NCBI GenBank assembly: GCA_950295325.1
Contig: OX485806.1
Location: 38,068,001-38,132,000, forward strand
Direction of reading: 5' to 3'
Source: Polytrichum commune
Lineage: Eukaryota; Streptophyta; Polytrichopsida; Polytrichales; Polytrichaceae
DNA length: 64,000 nt
The notes below the pieces were generated by a model. That model was given only the letters and a program-made list of their open reading frames with translations, did no database searches and was not told the DNA's origin. Made by a program: the position numbers and the translations under genes. This document shows, in pieces, positions 1-11,744 of this stretch (position 1 is the first letter of the stretch; each line of letters begins with the position of its first letter).

Positions 1-305
1 TCGAGGGTTGGCCCAACTCGGGCCACACCTCGCTCGCTCGATATTCAATGGGGTTGGGGAGTTCGAGCGTGGCTTGTGTGGGGGCTCGTGCCCCTCCGCT
101 ATCTAACAACTAATAAGTTACACAAACCCGGAACGCAAACAAACTTATCCTTCCAATTGAACCGGCCATCATATATAAGGTCCTCGACCCAAGGACCCCG
201 CCACACCGTACAAATGTACCCTATAGGCGTCACATCTTCGGGGGGTGTACATATCTCCCACACATTGAGTAGGAGGAGAAGCCCTAGTAAGTATAACATG
301 GATAC

Positions 306-416
306 ATCACACACACACACACACACACATACATACATACATACACACACATACATACACACACATACACACATACATACATACATACATACATACATAC
401 ATGTGTGTGTGTGTAT
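306..416. repeat. Microsatellite (CA)n / (TACA)n
   Basis: Uninterrupted CA repeats pass into ACAT/TACA repeats and end in a short TG run. The short open frames over it on both strands are products of the repeat and not genes. Confidence 0.95.
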
Positions 417-603
417 GTATGAATGAGTGAATGAATTCTTTTATTTTGAGGGGAAATTTGAGGAGGAGAATAAGGGTACTAATTGGACATAAGTAGTGGG
501 TGTCACGTGAATGATGGCTTGCTACTTACACATGTGAGCATTAACCCTTAAAAAGCGCACAAGGACTTTGTGGTCCAAATGATTTTTATTTATTTTTTCC
601 GGC

Positions 604-615
604 GGGGGGGGGGGG
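604..615. repeat. Poly-G tract (12 nt)
   Basis: A run of 12 G in otherwise AT-rich spacer. It is one of at least nine G/C homopolymers of 10 nt or more in the intergenic DNA of this window. Confidence 0.9.
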
Positions 616-649
616 TGAAAATGCGGCCATTTTGGATCAAGGAATGAGT

Positions 650-875
650 GTCCGGGAAGGTTTTTGGGCATAATTGGTCAAAATCTGAGTGTTTCCAAGT
701 TCAACCGGTCATATGTTGTGATCTTTCAGTTTTTCTTTATTAATTTGGAGTGTACTCCATAGATTCCTCTGAAATGATGGGTAATTTTCATGAAGTCTTG
801 AACTTTAAGTGGTTATTTCTCAAACTCAACCGGTTCACTTGTAACTAGCGGCCGGTTTTCCGCGTTCATTGCAAG
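650..875 (-). repeat. Dispersed repeat family G, copy 1
   Basis: The reverse complement of this stretch aligns along its length with 18950-19150 and 19490-19715. Shared landmarks are an ACCGGTTGA box, a TTTGAGAAAT box, an AGAGGAATCT block and a C(C/T)GGACACT end. The copies are clearly related but diverged, and no coding sequence is visible. Class of element unknown. Confidence 0.7.
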
Positions 876-1727
876 TAATTTTTTGTGGCAATAGGTGACA
901 TATGTGACTATTTATTAGTAAGTTTTGTGATCAAGGTTTTTCTTTTTTCTTTTTTTTGTACATCATAAATGTGTTGAAATCTCATAGTTTTACTAAGCAT
1001 CTAGATGACAACCTTTCCATAGAAAGAGGTTGTAATAAATAAATAAAAAAGGTGTGAATTTATGGTTGCTTGTCAAAAACTCCACAGTACACATCACGAG
1101 AGTTCCCCATAAGTGGGGAATCCATTAATTAAAGGATAATTCTTCTCATTTGATACTTGATCCCAAATAACACAGCCAAGGAGTTGAGAGTAATGTTATC
1201 TCTATGTGTAATAGAGTTAATCATAAAACATCAATGGTGAGACCAACTTAAGTTTTCTAAACGAATCTTTCATATTTGTCACTTCCAGTGATTTTATCAA
1301 TGAAAAAAGGAAACTATGGTGGCAAGTGGTTTTAGTTTATTCCAAGGCACCAAAACTTTGAGAAAATTATGAGCTTTTTACTTGAGCTTGATTCTATTTG
1401 GGGAGTACACAAATGGTGAGGGGAGCAAAGAGGTGCATGTGCACGTAGGTGGCAAAGAAAATGAGAAGATTTTTAGTTATATAAAGATTAAAAATAAACG
1501 TCAATGTTTAAAGCTCTACGAAGCCTCGAAGACATTCCAAGTACACTCAAACTAGGCACCCATTAGGGGATTTTGACCTCATTTCATCTCCATACTTTAC
1601 AATGAACTCTAATGTGAAAAAAATATAACGTGTTAACCAAACGTAATGGGAGCACAAAACTTTTGGGATGTAGAAAAACAACTTTCATGTCTTATGACAC
1701 TCCAAGATTGTTGTGGCATGGACAATA

Positions 1728-1947
1728 CACTAAACATGATATTTAGTGTCACTTACTATTTGGAGTGACACTATGCTATATCTTTCTATTATTGATGTAA
1801 CTTTTTACCAAGCAAAGTTGTTGATGTTTTATAATGTCCAAACAACTAGTTTGACATTTTTTTTGGGTAAAACGTGAGATATACAATTAATAGATGTAGC
1901 GTTGTGTATTTCCAAATAGTAAGTGACACCAAATATCATATTTAGTG
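1728..1947. mobile_element. MITE family A, copy 1 (TA-flanked, CACTAAA ends)
   Basis: About 220 bp bounded by long terminal inverted repeats. The left end starts CACTAAAC and runs through a GTGTCACTTACTATTTGGA block; the right end is its inverse and finishes TTTAGTG. TA lies directly outside both ends (1726-1727 and 1948-1949). The TA target duplication and lack of coding sequence suggest a Tc1/mariner-type (Stowaway-like) MITE. The CACTA-like ends could also suggest a CACTA element, but no 3-bp duplication is present. Confidence 0.75.
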
Positions 1948-1949
1948 TA

Positions 1950-4256
1950 ATTCTCTGTCACTAGGCAAATGCTTTTGGCATCATGTTCAACTACACTAAT
2001 AGATTTGGACACTTGAAACCTTGTGACAATGAACCAATTGGCAACAACACGTGATCCTTATAGTGTGATCATTGTACAATAACCAAGATATGTGGACCCG
2101 TTTTAGTGGAGGACATGAATCTCACATAAGCCATTGCAGTATGTTAGTTTTAGATGATTAGCCCTTTTGACATCACCTTGATGTACTTCTAGTTCCATAA
2201 GTTTTGTTTAAATTGTTCTCATTTCATTGATAATTTCTACATAATAGATATATTATAAGATTCTAAGATTGGTGAGGATTGTGAAGGATTAATTGTGCAC
2301 AAACTCAGGCCCCGATCACACCCGACTTGCTATCCGGTTCTAGCCATGAAACTACTGGGGATAATGTTGAGAAATAGATGTTGACCCGCCACTTTTTACA
2401 CTATTACAGCTGAAGATGCTAACGGATGGTGCCACTCAGCTGCATCTCGCTCTTGATTTGTGTTACTTGGCCAAACACAAGCAAGTACTTTCAAATGAGT
2501 ATTGTACTTTCATTTGAAAGTTCTCGATACCGTAGGTGATAAGCATGTTTGGCATCTTGTTGGTTGAGATGCTGATTTTTGTTCAAGGTGACACATCAAA
2601 TTTTGTAGAGATTCTAACCAACCCGAAAGTGACATGCGACATTTTGCTCACACTTTGAATGGATTTATGTTGAATATGCTTGTCGCCCACCCTAAAATCT
2701 CAAAGAAGTGTTCAAGTTTGACCCATAACCGAAAATATGAAAATGAAGTCAAATTGATTGTATTATTTAACCCCTACAATGTTGGGAACCCGGTTCAAGG
2801 TCTTGCCACTTTTTATTGACCAACACCATGATGAAAGCAAATGAAAGTGAATGTGCCTCTCTAATTTGATGGATTGGCCAATACTTTTGTGACTTGAATA
2901 ACAACCAAAGTATCTCATTCATGTATATATATATGAAAGTGGACTTTTGAGTTAAAGGTGTATTCTCATATTTTTGTCATCGATTTATGCCATATTAGAA
3001 AAACTGTTGTTTCCAAAGCCAAATTGGAAACACGCCGGAGGGTTCTTATTGTTAATTTTTTAGAAATAAATAGAATTCTTACGAATATAAGGTGGAAAAA
3101 TGTGAAGAACTATTAAATAAGCTCATGTGGCTAGGAAAGAGTGGCTTGAAATTTGTGCAATGTTTTCCAGGGATGGAGTAGAGGACATGATGAGGTATGC
3201 AAGTTTTTTCGTGCTTTCATTCGTTGTAAACAATCATTTCATTTTTTTTCTAAATAGGCAAGTAAGCCAACCCCCTCTTTGTACAATAGAGTCTCCCTAA
3301 TTTGAGCATCAAAATATCCTACTCTGCATATGAATGTACACAAAACATCTAACTCAATGGCACCCATAAACAATCCCCAGGGGTGTGAGATACGACGTAT
3401 CCATCCAATCATTGTATCCGGCCTATCACTGCATCCTGCTGAAGCCAACAATTATACAACTAGCCATTTTGGAATTACAGAAGAGTCATTCTACTCCTAG
3501 TCTAGTGCACCAGTAGTGGTCACTCACCGTTTTTCCATTTTCCTACCACAGCAGAACGTTTTTATGTGAGGTGCATATATTTTGATGCCCTTCAAATTAA
3601 AAATGCATGTGGAAAATATCATGCACTTGGGCACACCGGCATCCACATTCCTCCCGAAACCATGTGAGACGTCGTTTTTATTTCGTCATATGTTGACTTC
3701 TTCCCACACCCACATTCTTATGTCACTAATTCGGGTTGAAATAGAATATACAAAAGGGCAAGTCACACCTATTACCACGTAGTATATATATGTTCTTTGC
3801 CAACCGGACATAGAATAAAGTGTAGATATTCATTCAATGTATGGCCGAATCATTATGTCTAGCCTTCCTACATAACGGGATCATGTGGCCCACCACCTTG
3901 CCCCCGAAGTCGAATTCCGAGGAGAACAACATCGCGAGAATATGATTAACGGGAAACAACCCAATAATTTTTGTGAGAATCATTCATCGGGCCCGGAGGT
4001 GGAGACTAGGTTAGGGTGTCATTGCTTGGTGTTTTTTTGGGGCTATGTGTCGCTCAAAACATTATACATTTTTGAGGGGATAGGAATATTCGGTTGTATA
4101 TTCTCTCTTTTTTAGATGGATGATATCGTTGAAATTTTACCGATTTTGAAAAGATATCATTATTTGTGGGTTACGGAAGTACTTGGATTTGGACGTGTGC
4201 GTGATTGTTATCCTTATATTTCATCTTCCATCCAATAATATGGATGTGAATAGCTA
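1950..4256. other. Gene-free AT-rich spacer
   Basis: No reading frame here resembles a known protein. The stretch holds one repeat (2306-2425) listed separately. Short frames at 2634-2819, 3239-3451, 3582-3782 and 3885-4115 have no recognisable domain and no gene structure. Confidence 0.6.
2306..2425 (+). repeat. Inverted partner of the repeat at 10430-10558
   Basis: Its reverse complement aligns with 10430-10558. Both contain a (C/T)GATCACACC end, an ACCGGA block, an AACATC block and a TTTTTACACT block. The two copies are about 8.1 kb apart in opposite orientation. They are either two insertions of one MITE family or the ends of a decayed large element. Confidence 0.55.
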
Positions 4257-4703
4257 CACTAAATGTGATGTTTAGTGTCACTTCCTATTTGGAATTACAT
4301 AATGATATATCTATTTACTATGTTTAGACATTATAGAACACTAGCAACTTTACTTGGTGAAAAACTACATCACTACACTAACACATTATTTTTAGCGTTT
4401 GATACACTAAATGTAAATAATCCTATGAAAGTCAAACACTAAATACCAACTATGGTAATATGTGGAAGTTACATGTTTGAATTTTAGTGTTAGTCAGGAT
4501 ATGAAAAAACAAAATAACTTTGATAAAAGGAGAATTCCAACACATCTTCTATCATATCTTCTAACACTTATTGTCAAGGAATTGAAAATTAGTGTTGAGC
4601 AGAGTAGGGTGGTAACAACATTAAATATCATATTTAGTGTAATATAAAGATATAGCACTTTGTAAATCCAAATAGTAAGTAACACTAAATACCATATTTA
4701 GTG
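4257..4703. mobile_element. MITE family A, copy 2, with a nested insertion
   Basis: The outer ends match family A: CACTAAATG on the left and TTTAGTG on the right, with TA outside both (4255-4256, 4704-4705). The left half (to about 4372) and the right tail (from about 4644) align with the element at 1728-1947. The interruption between them is a second element, family F. This is a clear case of one MITE inside another. Confidence 0.7.
4375..4641 (+). mobile_element. MITE family F, copy nested in family A
   Basis: This segment splits the family A copy at 4257-4703. Its body (a CTATGGTAATATGTGGAAG block, then ATGTTTGAATTT, then AATTAGTGTTGAGCAG) recurs at 8640-8870, and its right end recurs near 59475-59552. 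Its ends carry TTTAGTGTA-like inverted repeats similar to those of family A. No coding sequence. Confidence 0.6.
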
Positions 4704-4705
4704 TA

Positions 4706-6579
4706 CTTCTCTCTTGAGAAGACCACTTTCCGCACTCCCTACATAAGATGAAAAATAAAAAATAAAAAAGTAAGAAACAAAAATCCTTGTTTGTTATGGG
4801 TTCGGTGGATGAGTACCTAGTTTAAAGCTATTCATCTCACTAGTAACGCGAAACACGAGAGGCTTCCAATCGGTGAACGGGCACACATTTCCAAGCGGAA
4901 AAAAAGCATGGGCATCCGGCAACGCCTCATTGTGTTCAACCTCCTCATTCTTTCTTTTTTCTTTTTCTTTTTTGAAAATTCATTTCAATTCTTTATTTAT
5001 TTATTCACGGAGTTTCGGGTGCACACTCGACGGTGGCGAGGGGGGGGGGGGGTTTGTTGGGGTGGCCATGCTTGATAGTTTGCCCGAGATTTTCATGTCG
5101 TCATGCCACAATTTGGGCCCCGATTTGGGCCCAAATCGAGCTCCATGCCATACGAAGTTGAAGTCATGCTAGGCACCACGTTTTTGTGTTGTGAGAATAA
5201 CCAAGATTGGAAGTTGGATATTTCACTCGTGGGTTGCCCACATTACGGCTAAAACTACGGGGGAACTATGTCTTTTACATGACTTTTACATTGTCACGCG
5301 GATGGTTACGTTTCCGTAATGGCATTTGTAATTGGCATTCGAGTATATTCGGACATATCACTTGTCCAAAAGCAACAACCACAACTCCAAATGTTTGTGT
5401 TTTATGTTCGCCAACTACCATATTTGTGTGGTTTTGCGATCCAATGTACGTCATATCTACGGTTGGAGTTGTCCAACATTCTTGCATAAATTTCAATATA
5501 CTTAAGTCTTAGTTATGTTCATCGCAAAATTTGTTCGAGGCACAATGTAAAGATTATGATCTCTCACACATTTCGCTAGCAACTGAGAGTGTGCTCAATC
5601 TGCACATGTTGATGAAACATGAAAAGCTTTCAATGTTTATGATGAGCAACTAGATTCGTTGAGTAGGCATTGAGATGTGATTTATTCTTGGTACATGTGC
5701 AACAAACGGATTGCTAGTATATACATACATACATAGCTACATTCCATAAAGGGTTCTTTATTATGACAGAAATCTTGATCTTTTGCTCAAGTTTTGTCAC
5801 ATTTCAATCCTAAATCGGTTGAGACCCTCTTGAATCCAATGTGGAAACTACATTCTGACACTTGTAAGATGGAATAGAATGCCCTCTATGACAGGTACAT
5901 ACATACATACAATGAATTTGCTACATGTGAATATTTGGGCAATCTAAGAAAATACAAGAAGATGCATTAACTTAAGATTTGTCAATGGGATTTGCAAAGT
6001 TGCTATATATGGTAGTCCAAATGCAAGCTCACCTTTGACCAAGTATTGCGTTCTAATTTTTTTTTAATTATTTGGTAAAAATGTGAATTTTGTGACGAGA
6101 AAGTAAGAATTTAAACTATTTTCTCTTTGAATTTTTTTCTTCTCTCTCTCTAGAAGAGAGAGAGAGTTCTCGGGTAAAGTAATTATGATAATGTACAACT
6201 AGAGTCCATAATTTGTGGCAACTACACTTTGTAACCGCCTTCTTTGAGCATCTGAGCATAGCAATGATTAGTTGTCTTAATGTTATTGAGTCTTGTTAAC
6301 GAATTAAAGAGTATTTCAATACATCTTTGCATGTACATTTTGGACACCTTTAAAATAAACAATGAATTATTATTATTATTATTATCTACCCCTTTAGAGT
6401 GAGCATCAAGGAGGAGTAAACGTCCATCGAAACCATTGTAAGAATCCTCATCATGGCCTTAAGATTTCACAACTTGGTTTATTCATAGCCATTGTAAAAA
6501 AAACGCAATCTACTTTGGAAAACATCAAGGAGCGAGGATATTTCGGACACAACTAGCAGTCTAGACTTCTCAAACTATA
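4706..6579. other. Gene-free spacer with poly-G and TACA tracts
   Basis: No protein similarity was recognised. It includes a 13-nt G run at 5040-5052, TACA microsatellites near 5720 and 5895, and a TTA repeat near 6369. The frames at 4873-5172 and 5207-5512 have no domain or motif that I can name and overlap antisense frames. Confidence 0.55.
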
Positions 6580-6748
6580 CGGTTTATGGTATTTATTGTC
6601 ACGTTGACTAATTTGCGAAAGGGCCTAAACTAGATGCCTAGAGGTCTCAAAGTGTCATGGCTGCTAATTGCGAATATGATTCCATTCGTCAACATAACTA
6701 AGTTTTTTTAAGTGAAAAATATCTCCATTAAGCTTATGACATTAGAGT
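6580..6748 (+). mobile_element. MITE family B, partial copy
   Basis: It matches the first about 170 bp of the complete family B element at 25000-25474: GGTTTATGGTATTTA terminal repeat, then the AAACTAGATGCC and GAGGTCTCAAA blocks. The remainder is missing and the next copy begins directly after it. Confidence 0.65.
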
Positions 6749-6749
6749 A

Positions 6750-7205
6750 CACCATTGATGGTATTTAGTGTCACATGCGTAATAGTGTCACTTACCCTAT
6801 GTTGAGGGGTATGCTAGGTTACACTGATGATTAACAACTTCAGCATAAGTGTCACCTCATGACACTTGGCGTTCAAGTGTGCTTACTAATATCTTGGCAT
6901 GAGCATGTTCAATAATATTGTGTTGGGTGCGTGCATGTGCTACACAATGGTTTATAAGTTGACTACAATGTACACAAAGGACACATGCCTTTAGTATGCT
7001 CAAGAATATCTTCCTCTTGCATACTAAAATGTAAACACATGACATGTGCCATTAGTATGCTCAAAAACATCTTCTCCTTGCATACTAAAACACAAGACTA
7101 TCGCCTAAAGTATCCCAATGTGCTACTCTAAATGTCATAATGTAGATATGTTTTTACTTAAAGAAGCTACTTATGTTGATGAATGGATTCATATTGGCAA
7201 GTAGC
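6750..7205 (-). mobile_element. MITE family B, near-complete copy
   Basis: It begins after TA with a CACCATTGATGGTATTTAGTGTCACATG-type terminus and carries the family B body inverted relative to 25000-25474. The body includes the hairpin block GTGTCACCTCATGACAC and the repeated CTTGCATACTAAA block. The distal terminal repeat is absent. Confidence 0.65.
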
Positions 7206-7330
7206 GGGCGTTATCCCATGATTATATTCCCACGACCCACAAAACAGAAGCACAATGCTAAGAAATGATATGGAGTATTTAGTATGTATGGTACATGTAT
7301 AATACATGATAGACTACTTTCAAAAGATTA

Positions 7331-7800
7331 CATTGTTTATGGTATAACATGCGTAATAGGGTCACTTACCCCATTTTGAGGCGTATGCTAGGTTACACTG
7401 ATGATAAACAACTTCATCATAAGTGTCACCTCATGCCACTTGGTGTTCAAGTGCACTTACTTATATCTTGGCACGAGTATGTTCAATAGTGTTTCAAGGT
7501 GCATGCCTATGTTACACAATGGTCTAGAAGTTGACTACAATGTACACAAGTGACACATGCCATTAGTGTGCTAAGAATATCTTCCTCTTGCATACTAAAA
7601 CGTAAACACATGACACTTGCCATTAGTATGGTGGAATACATATTTTCCTTGCGTACTAAATGCAAGACTATCATCTAAAGTATCCCAATGTGCTACATTG
7701 TTTATGGTATTTAGTATCATGCACACTACTTGCGAAGGCGTATACCAGATGTCCAGAGGTCTCAAAGTTGTCATTATTGTAGTGTCAACTTTGTATGATT
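7331..7800 (-). mobile_element. MITE family B, rearranged copy
   Basis: It starts CATTGTTTATGGTAT directly after TA and follows the order of the copy at 6750-7205 to about 7690. There a second terminal block (CATTGTTTATGGTATTTAGTATCA) restarts in the same direction. This indicates deletion, or insertion of a further partial copy. Together with the two preceding copies it forms a cluster of family B. Confidence 0.6.
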
Positions 7801-7804
7801 CCAT

Positions 7805-9896
7805 AATATCACATGCTACATTAATTCTCTATTATCACGCATCCATGTTGACACTACATACCTCCTTTACGTCACATGCACTTTGTTTGCCACATGCATG
7901 AAATTAGGGTGGTTAGAGAGGACTATGTGCACCACAACAAATCAAGCCAACCAAATTATTGACAAATGTTGAGAATGGTATAGGCCACACTAAATAGAAG
8001 AAAGAGTGTAAATTTTAGTTCTCCCTGTTCCTTGGAAACCATCACTTGAAGAACGTCCTTATTCATATGGTTATAATTGTGTCACCTAGTGATTGCACAA
8101 CAATTAATGTGGGTTGATGATTTGAGTGTGGCCCACTTATATCACATTGCAATTGTACATGTATAGAGAGATGATGAGGCCCCATGATTTGTGATGCATC
8201 AAGTCTCTCTCTATATAAAGCAATCTTTTTTTAATGCTACGTTTCCAAAATAGATTTTAGCAAACTTGAAAATCAACACTTTCCCCCCAAAACCCAATTA
8301 TAATTTATTTTTTATCTATAAGGTAGAATTTACACATTCGGTGCTCTATAAAACGATATTATTCCCATTGAAATAGCCAAACTTGGATGACAATCTACAA
8401 GTTTTAACCCCCCCCCCCCACCCCCTCTTTTTGTTGATATACATATATTGTGGCAATTTGTGTTCTATAATGTAGTTGAAAACGAGGGCTCACATTATCT
8501 TCTTAGTATTTATGTAGAAGCATACAATTCCACCAGTGACACCTATTCTGACACTTATTTTCCCTCCAAAGTGGGCAACTATGTCCTTCAACATGTACAA
8601 TACACTATGTACGAACACATACACTCAATGTCAATAACCCTCTGAAAGTAAGTAACATTAAATGTAAACTCAAACACTAAATATCAACCATGGTAATATG
8701 TGGAAGTTACATGTTTGAATTTCGGTGTTAGTAAGGATATGAAATCCATGCTTCACAGGAAGGGAGGTGGCAATAGGGAATGTAGCGGCACATTTATGTC
8801 TAACACTAATTATCAAGAAATTAAAAATTAGTGTTGAGCAGGGTAAGGTGGTAAAAACATTAAACATAATCAAACTTGATATTTAAGTTGATAATACATA
8901 GCTCTATTTACCAACTTGATATTCAAGTTGATATTAGCCATTATACCTTGGAAGCCACCACACTTACATTACTCTAGCTAATTAGCTTCTTTTACTCCAC
9001 CTTAATGTAATTCTAGTCTCATAAGCTTTTTTGCTTCTTGGACTTTGAAATCATAATTATAGTATTGTTGTATACTATTAAGTTTATTTTGGGCCATATC
9101 AAAAATTACTCCATATGAATAATATAACAAGGATTTAACCCTCAAAGGACTTGTGGTTTGAATATATGTTCAAGTGCATAATTTATATGGGCCTTACTAA
9201 AACATAAATTGTATTCTATATGTTCATGGGTTTGAACCATTAATAAAATAACATATAGAGTTTGTAGTGAGCTCATAAATAATTGAAATCATCGTCAAGG
9301 TAAAATTTAAGTTTGACGTATGAAAGTGCCTGAGCGACCTTCTCATGCAACTACGTGTGAGTGTGTTGTCTTACTTTTTGATGCAATAATTTATCATCTC
9401 TTATAAATTTGGTCCAATATCACGATTACTATCATAGTAAAAATAAACATTATATATATGTAGAGAAATCCGTTTTAGTCACACTAATGACCCTTTTTTA
9501 GTGTAGGACCCGAGGGTCAAAGAGTGACACTCGTGAATTTGACTCAATTACCAATAACATAGGTTCTTTTTTCTGCATCAAACATCAATATGAACAATAT
9601 TGATGAATTAAATGAAATGCACTTGTATTCACTACTACCGGGCTAATTTCCTACATAGCTAAGTCCGACTCCTTTTGGTTGGCCCACGAGAGATTCCGGT
9701 ATTCGACTCCTTCCTTATCTATGAATGTGGTGGTGTAAGGAGATATTTAAGCATGGGATTTTGTGGGTGAAGAGAGTGGTTTTGTTGATATTGGTCAAGT
9801 GGACCACTAATAAAATTGTAGAGGGACATTCAAACCTTAATCACCCCTTGGTTTGAGATGACCCTAAACTAGCAGATGATAGTGGAGAGGTGTCCA
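7805..9896. other. Gene-free spacer with family F copy
   Basis: No recognisable gene. It contains a family F copy at about 8640-8870 and a 12-nt C run at 8408-8419. The rest is AT-rich with no pattern that I can identify. Confidence 0.55.
8640..8870 (+). mobile_element. MITE family F, copy 2
   Basis: It aligns with 4375-4641 through the AACACTAAATA, CATGGTAATATGTGGAAG, ATGTTTGAATTT and AAAATTAGTGTTGAGCAGGGT blocks. The middle differs. It is not embedded in a family A element here, which supports family F being an independent mobile unit. Confidence 0.6.
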
Positions 9897-10019
9897 AACC
9901 GAACATAGTAGTTGGCGGTTCGATTACCAGCCGTGAAATCGTCTCTCTACTTGACAAAAACACTAGCCACGTGGTCAAGCGCCTAATGTGTTCTTTAAAA
10001 TAAAAATAAAAATAAAAAT
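9897..10019 (+). mobile_element. tRNA-like SINE remnant, copy 1
   Basis: It contains TGGCGGTTCGATTACC, close to the internal box B of RNA polymerase III promoters (GGTTCGANTCC). A CTCTCTACTTGAC block and an (AAAAT)n-type A-rich tail follow. The same order occurs at 57912-58018. A box B with an A-rich tail in two dispersed copies is typical of tRNA-derived SINEs. Box A is not clear, so the 5' end may be truncated. Confidence 0.5.
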
Positions 10020-10399
10020 CATCCCGAGCACTTGTACGTGAAAGCCAACTTCGTAATGAAGATTGTAGGAAGAAAATGAAAGCCAAAAAGATATGACCAT
10101 TGCAAAGTCGACATTTGGAAGTTGGGGCAACAAATGTAAAATTTAGTTGAAATGACGTGGGTGACCGAATGGATGAGATTCTCAAGTGAAACTTTGAGAA
10201 TACATAGACTTGAGAATCTATAGGTGGCATGTGGTTGTGAGCTAAATATGGAAGAAGGTCTTTATCTAACTCAATAATTGTCTTAGAAGAGATTATGCGC
10301 GACATTCTAGAATTTTGCAAATAACATGTTGGATCATATGATAATCTCCAAATGAGGTGGATGTGTCTAAATGTGTGGTTCATTGCCTCAAAAACTTTC

Positions 10400-10558
10400 A
10401 GGGGTTGATCACACTGACCAATTTAGACATTATTTGTCAGCATCTCCGGATGTAAAAAGTGTGAAAAGTGGTGGGGCCAACATCACTTTCTTAACATAAC
10501 CCCCATCAATTTCACAGCTGAAACCGGACGGAAAATTTGGTGTGATCAGGGCATGAGT
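10400..10558 (-). mobile_element. Short MITE-like repeat, inverted partner of 2306-2425
   Basis: The inner part (10430-10558) is the inverse of 2306-2425. The left edge has GTTGATCACAC and the right edge has GTGTGATCAG, so the unit has short GATCACAC terminal inverted repeats. No clear target duplication was found. Confidence 0.5.
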
Positions 10559-11109
10559 GAAGGTTATAAGTTCTTTGAATGGAAATGACATAGTGGACAA
10601 TGGCCATTACCTTGTGTAATTTCATTTGGAAAAGATCATGACCTTCATCCAAAGCTCTCGAGGAGGGTGAAACCACAAATTCAAAAAACACCCACTCAAT
10701 CATAAACCATCGTGTGGTCAAACATGTCACTTGCAAGACTCTTCAATGTTGTGCATAATCTCTTCCGGATTATCATTAAATTAGAGAAAGACCTCTAGCC
10801 GGACTCCACTCCCAACCACCCACCACTTGGAAATTAGGTCCATTCAATGGCCATTAAAGAAATTATAATATTCATTAAAAAAGAGTTTGTTCCTCGTGGA
10901 AGAAAACACCTTTTGAAACAAAGTTGTTCATAAAATATTGGTACACAAATCTATACAGTCGGTGCTTAGAGTGAAGCTTACAATATTTATCTATGCATTA
11001 TAATAGGGCATCATCTCAAATCATCTCATAAACTTTGTTTCAATTTCCTTACTAGGGTTTTTGCCAAGCTTAAAGACCCAATCAAAGTAGACATATTCAA
11101 TTGGGTTAC

Positions 11110-11400
11110 GTCTCTTTATCGGACACCTATATTTGAGTGACATGTGGTTTGGTGTGGCCCTAAGAACCAATACCAATAAGACATATGATAACCATTTCAA
11201 GTTCAATAGTCAACATAATTGGAGAGACCTATATGACCATTTAGAGCACGGGAATCTTCACTTTGATAATGAATAGGATATTCACGTGATCTCATAAAAT
11301 TACAAGGAAGTGGTTGCAGCCTCAAATCGGATCCACTAACCATGTTGTACTGCTCCCTTGTTTCATATCCTAGGAGAAGTGGGCTCAGGTAGACACACCT
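11110..11400 (+). repeat. Dispersed repeat family E, tandem copy 1
   Basis: Landmarks in order: CACCTATATTTGAGTG, a block ending in AATAGTCAACAT, GACCTATATGACCA, AATCTTCACTTTGATAATGA, then CATATCCTAGGAGAAGTG. The same order repeats directly after it at 11420-11705. Other copies lie at 18420, 20330, 33450 and 59205. No coding capacity; class of element unknown. Confidence 0.7.
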
Positions 11401-11419
11401 AATTTGGTTCCTCCTCTTA

Positions 11420-11705
11420 ATCAGCCATCTATATATGAGTGACTCCAAGAACGACTACCAAAATGTCATGTGTTTACACAAAGATTGGAGTATGTCCACA
11501 AAATATGATCACCATTCTAAACTCAATAATTAAAGGGGGGGACCTGTATGACCACTTAATGAGCACGAGAATCTTCACTTTGATAATGAGTAAGATATTT
11601 ATACAATCTCATAAAAATGAAAAGGAAAGTGGTTATGACCTCCATGTAGATTTGCTAACCATCTCATGCTAATCATGTGTTTCATATCCTAGGAGAAGTG
11701 GGGTG
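11420..11705 (+). repeat. Dispersed repeat family E, tandem copy 2
   Basis: Same landmark order as 11110-11400, including the closing CATATCCTAGGAGAAGTG. It lies head-to-tail with copy 1, about 30 bp upstream of the presumed NAC promoter. Confidence 0.7.
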
Positions 11706-11735
11706 GTTGAAATAACCATTTAGGACCCATCTACG

Positions 11736-11743
11736 TTATAATA
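11736..11743 (+). promoter_or_regulatory. Possible TATA box of the NAC gene
   Basis: TTATAATA lies just before an abrupt shift from AT-rich spacer to C-rich, transcript-like sequence at 11745-12080. The position is suggestive only. No transcript evidence is visible and the CDS starts 1.9 kb downstream. Confidence 0.3.
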
Positions 11744-11744
11744 C

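Noticed and set aside
76-426. Overlapping 116-aa and 99-aa frames on both strands
   Set aside because: They are made of the CA/TACA microsatellite (His-Thr and Val-Cys-Met repeats) and have no gene structure.
4494-4685. Hydrophobic 63-aa minus-strand frame with a relative at 8670-8873
   Set aside because: Both come from the same MITE family F sequence; the shared part is the repeat, not a gene.
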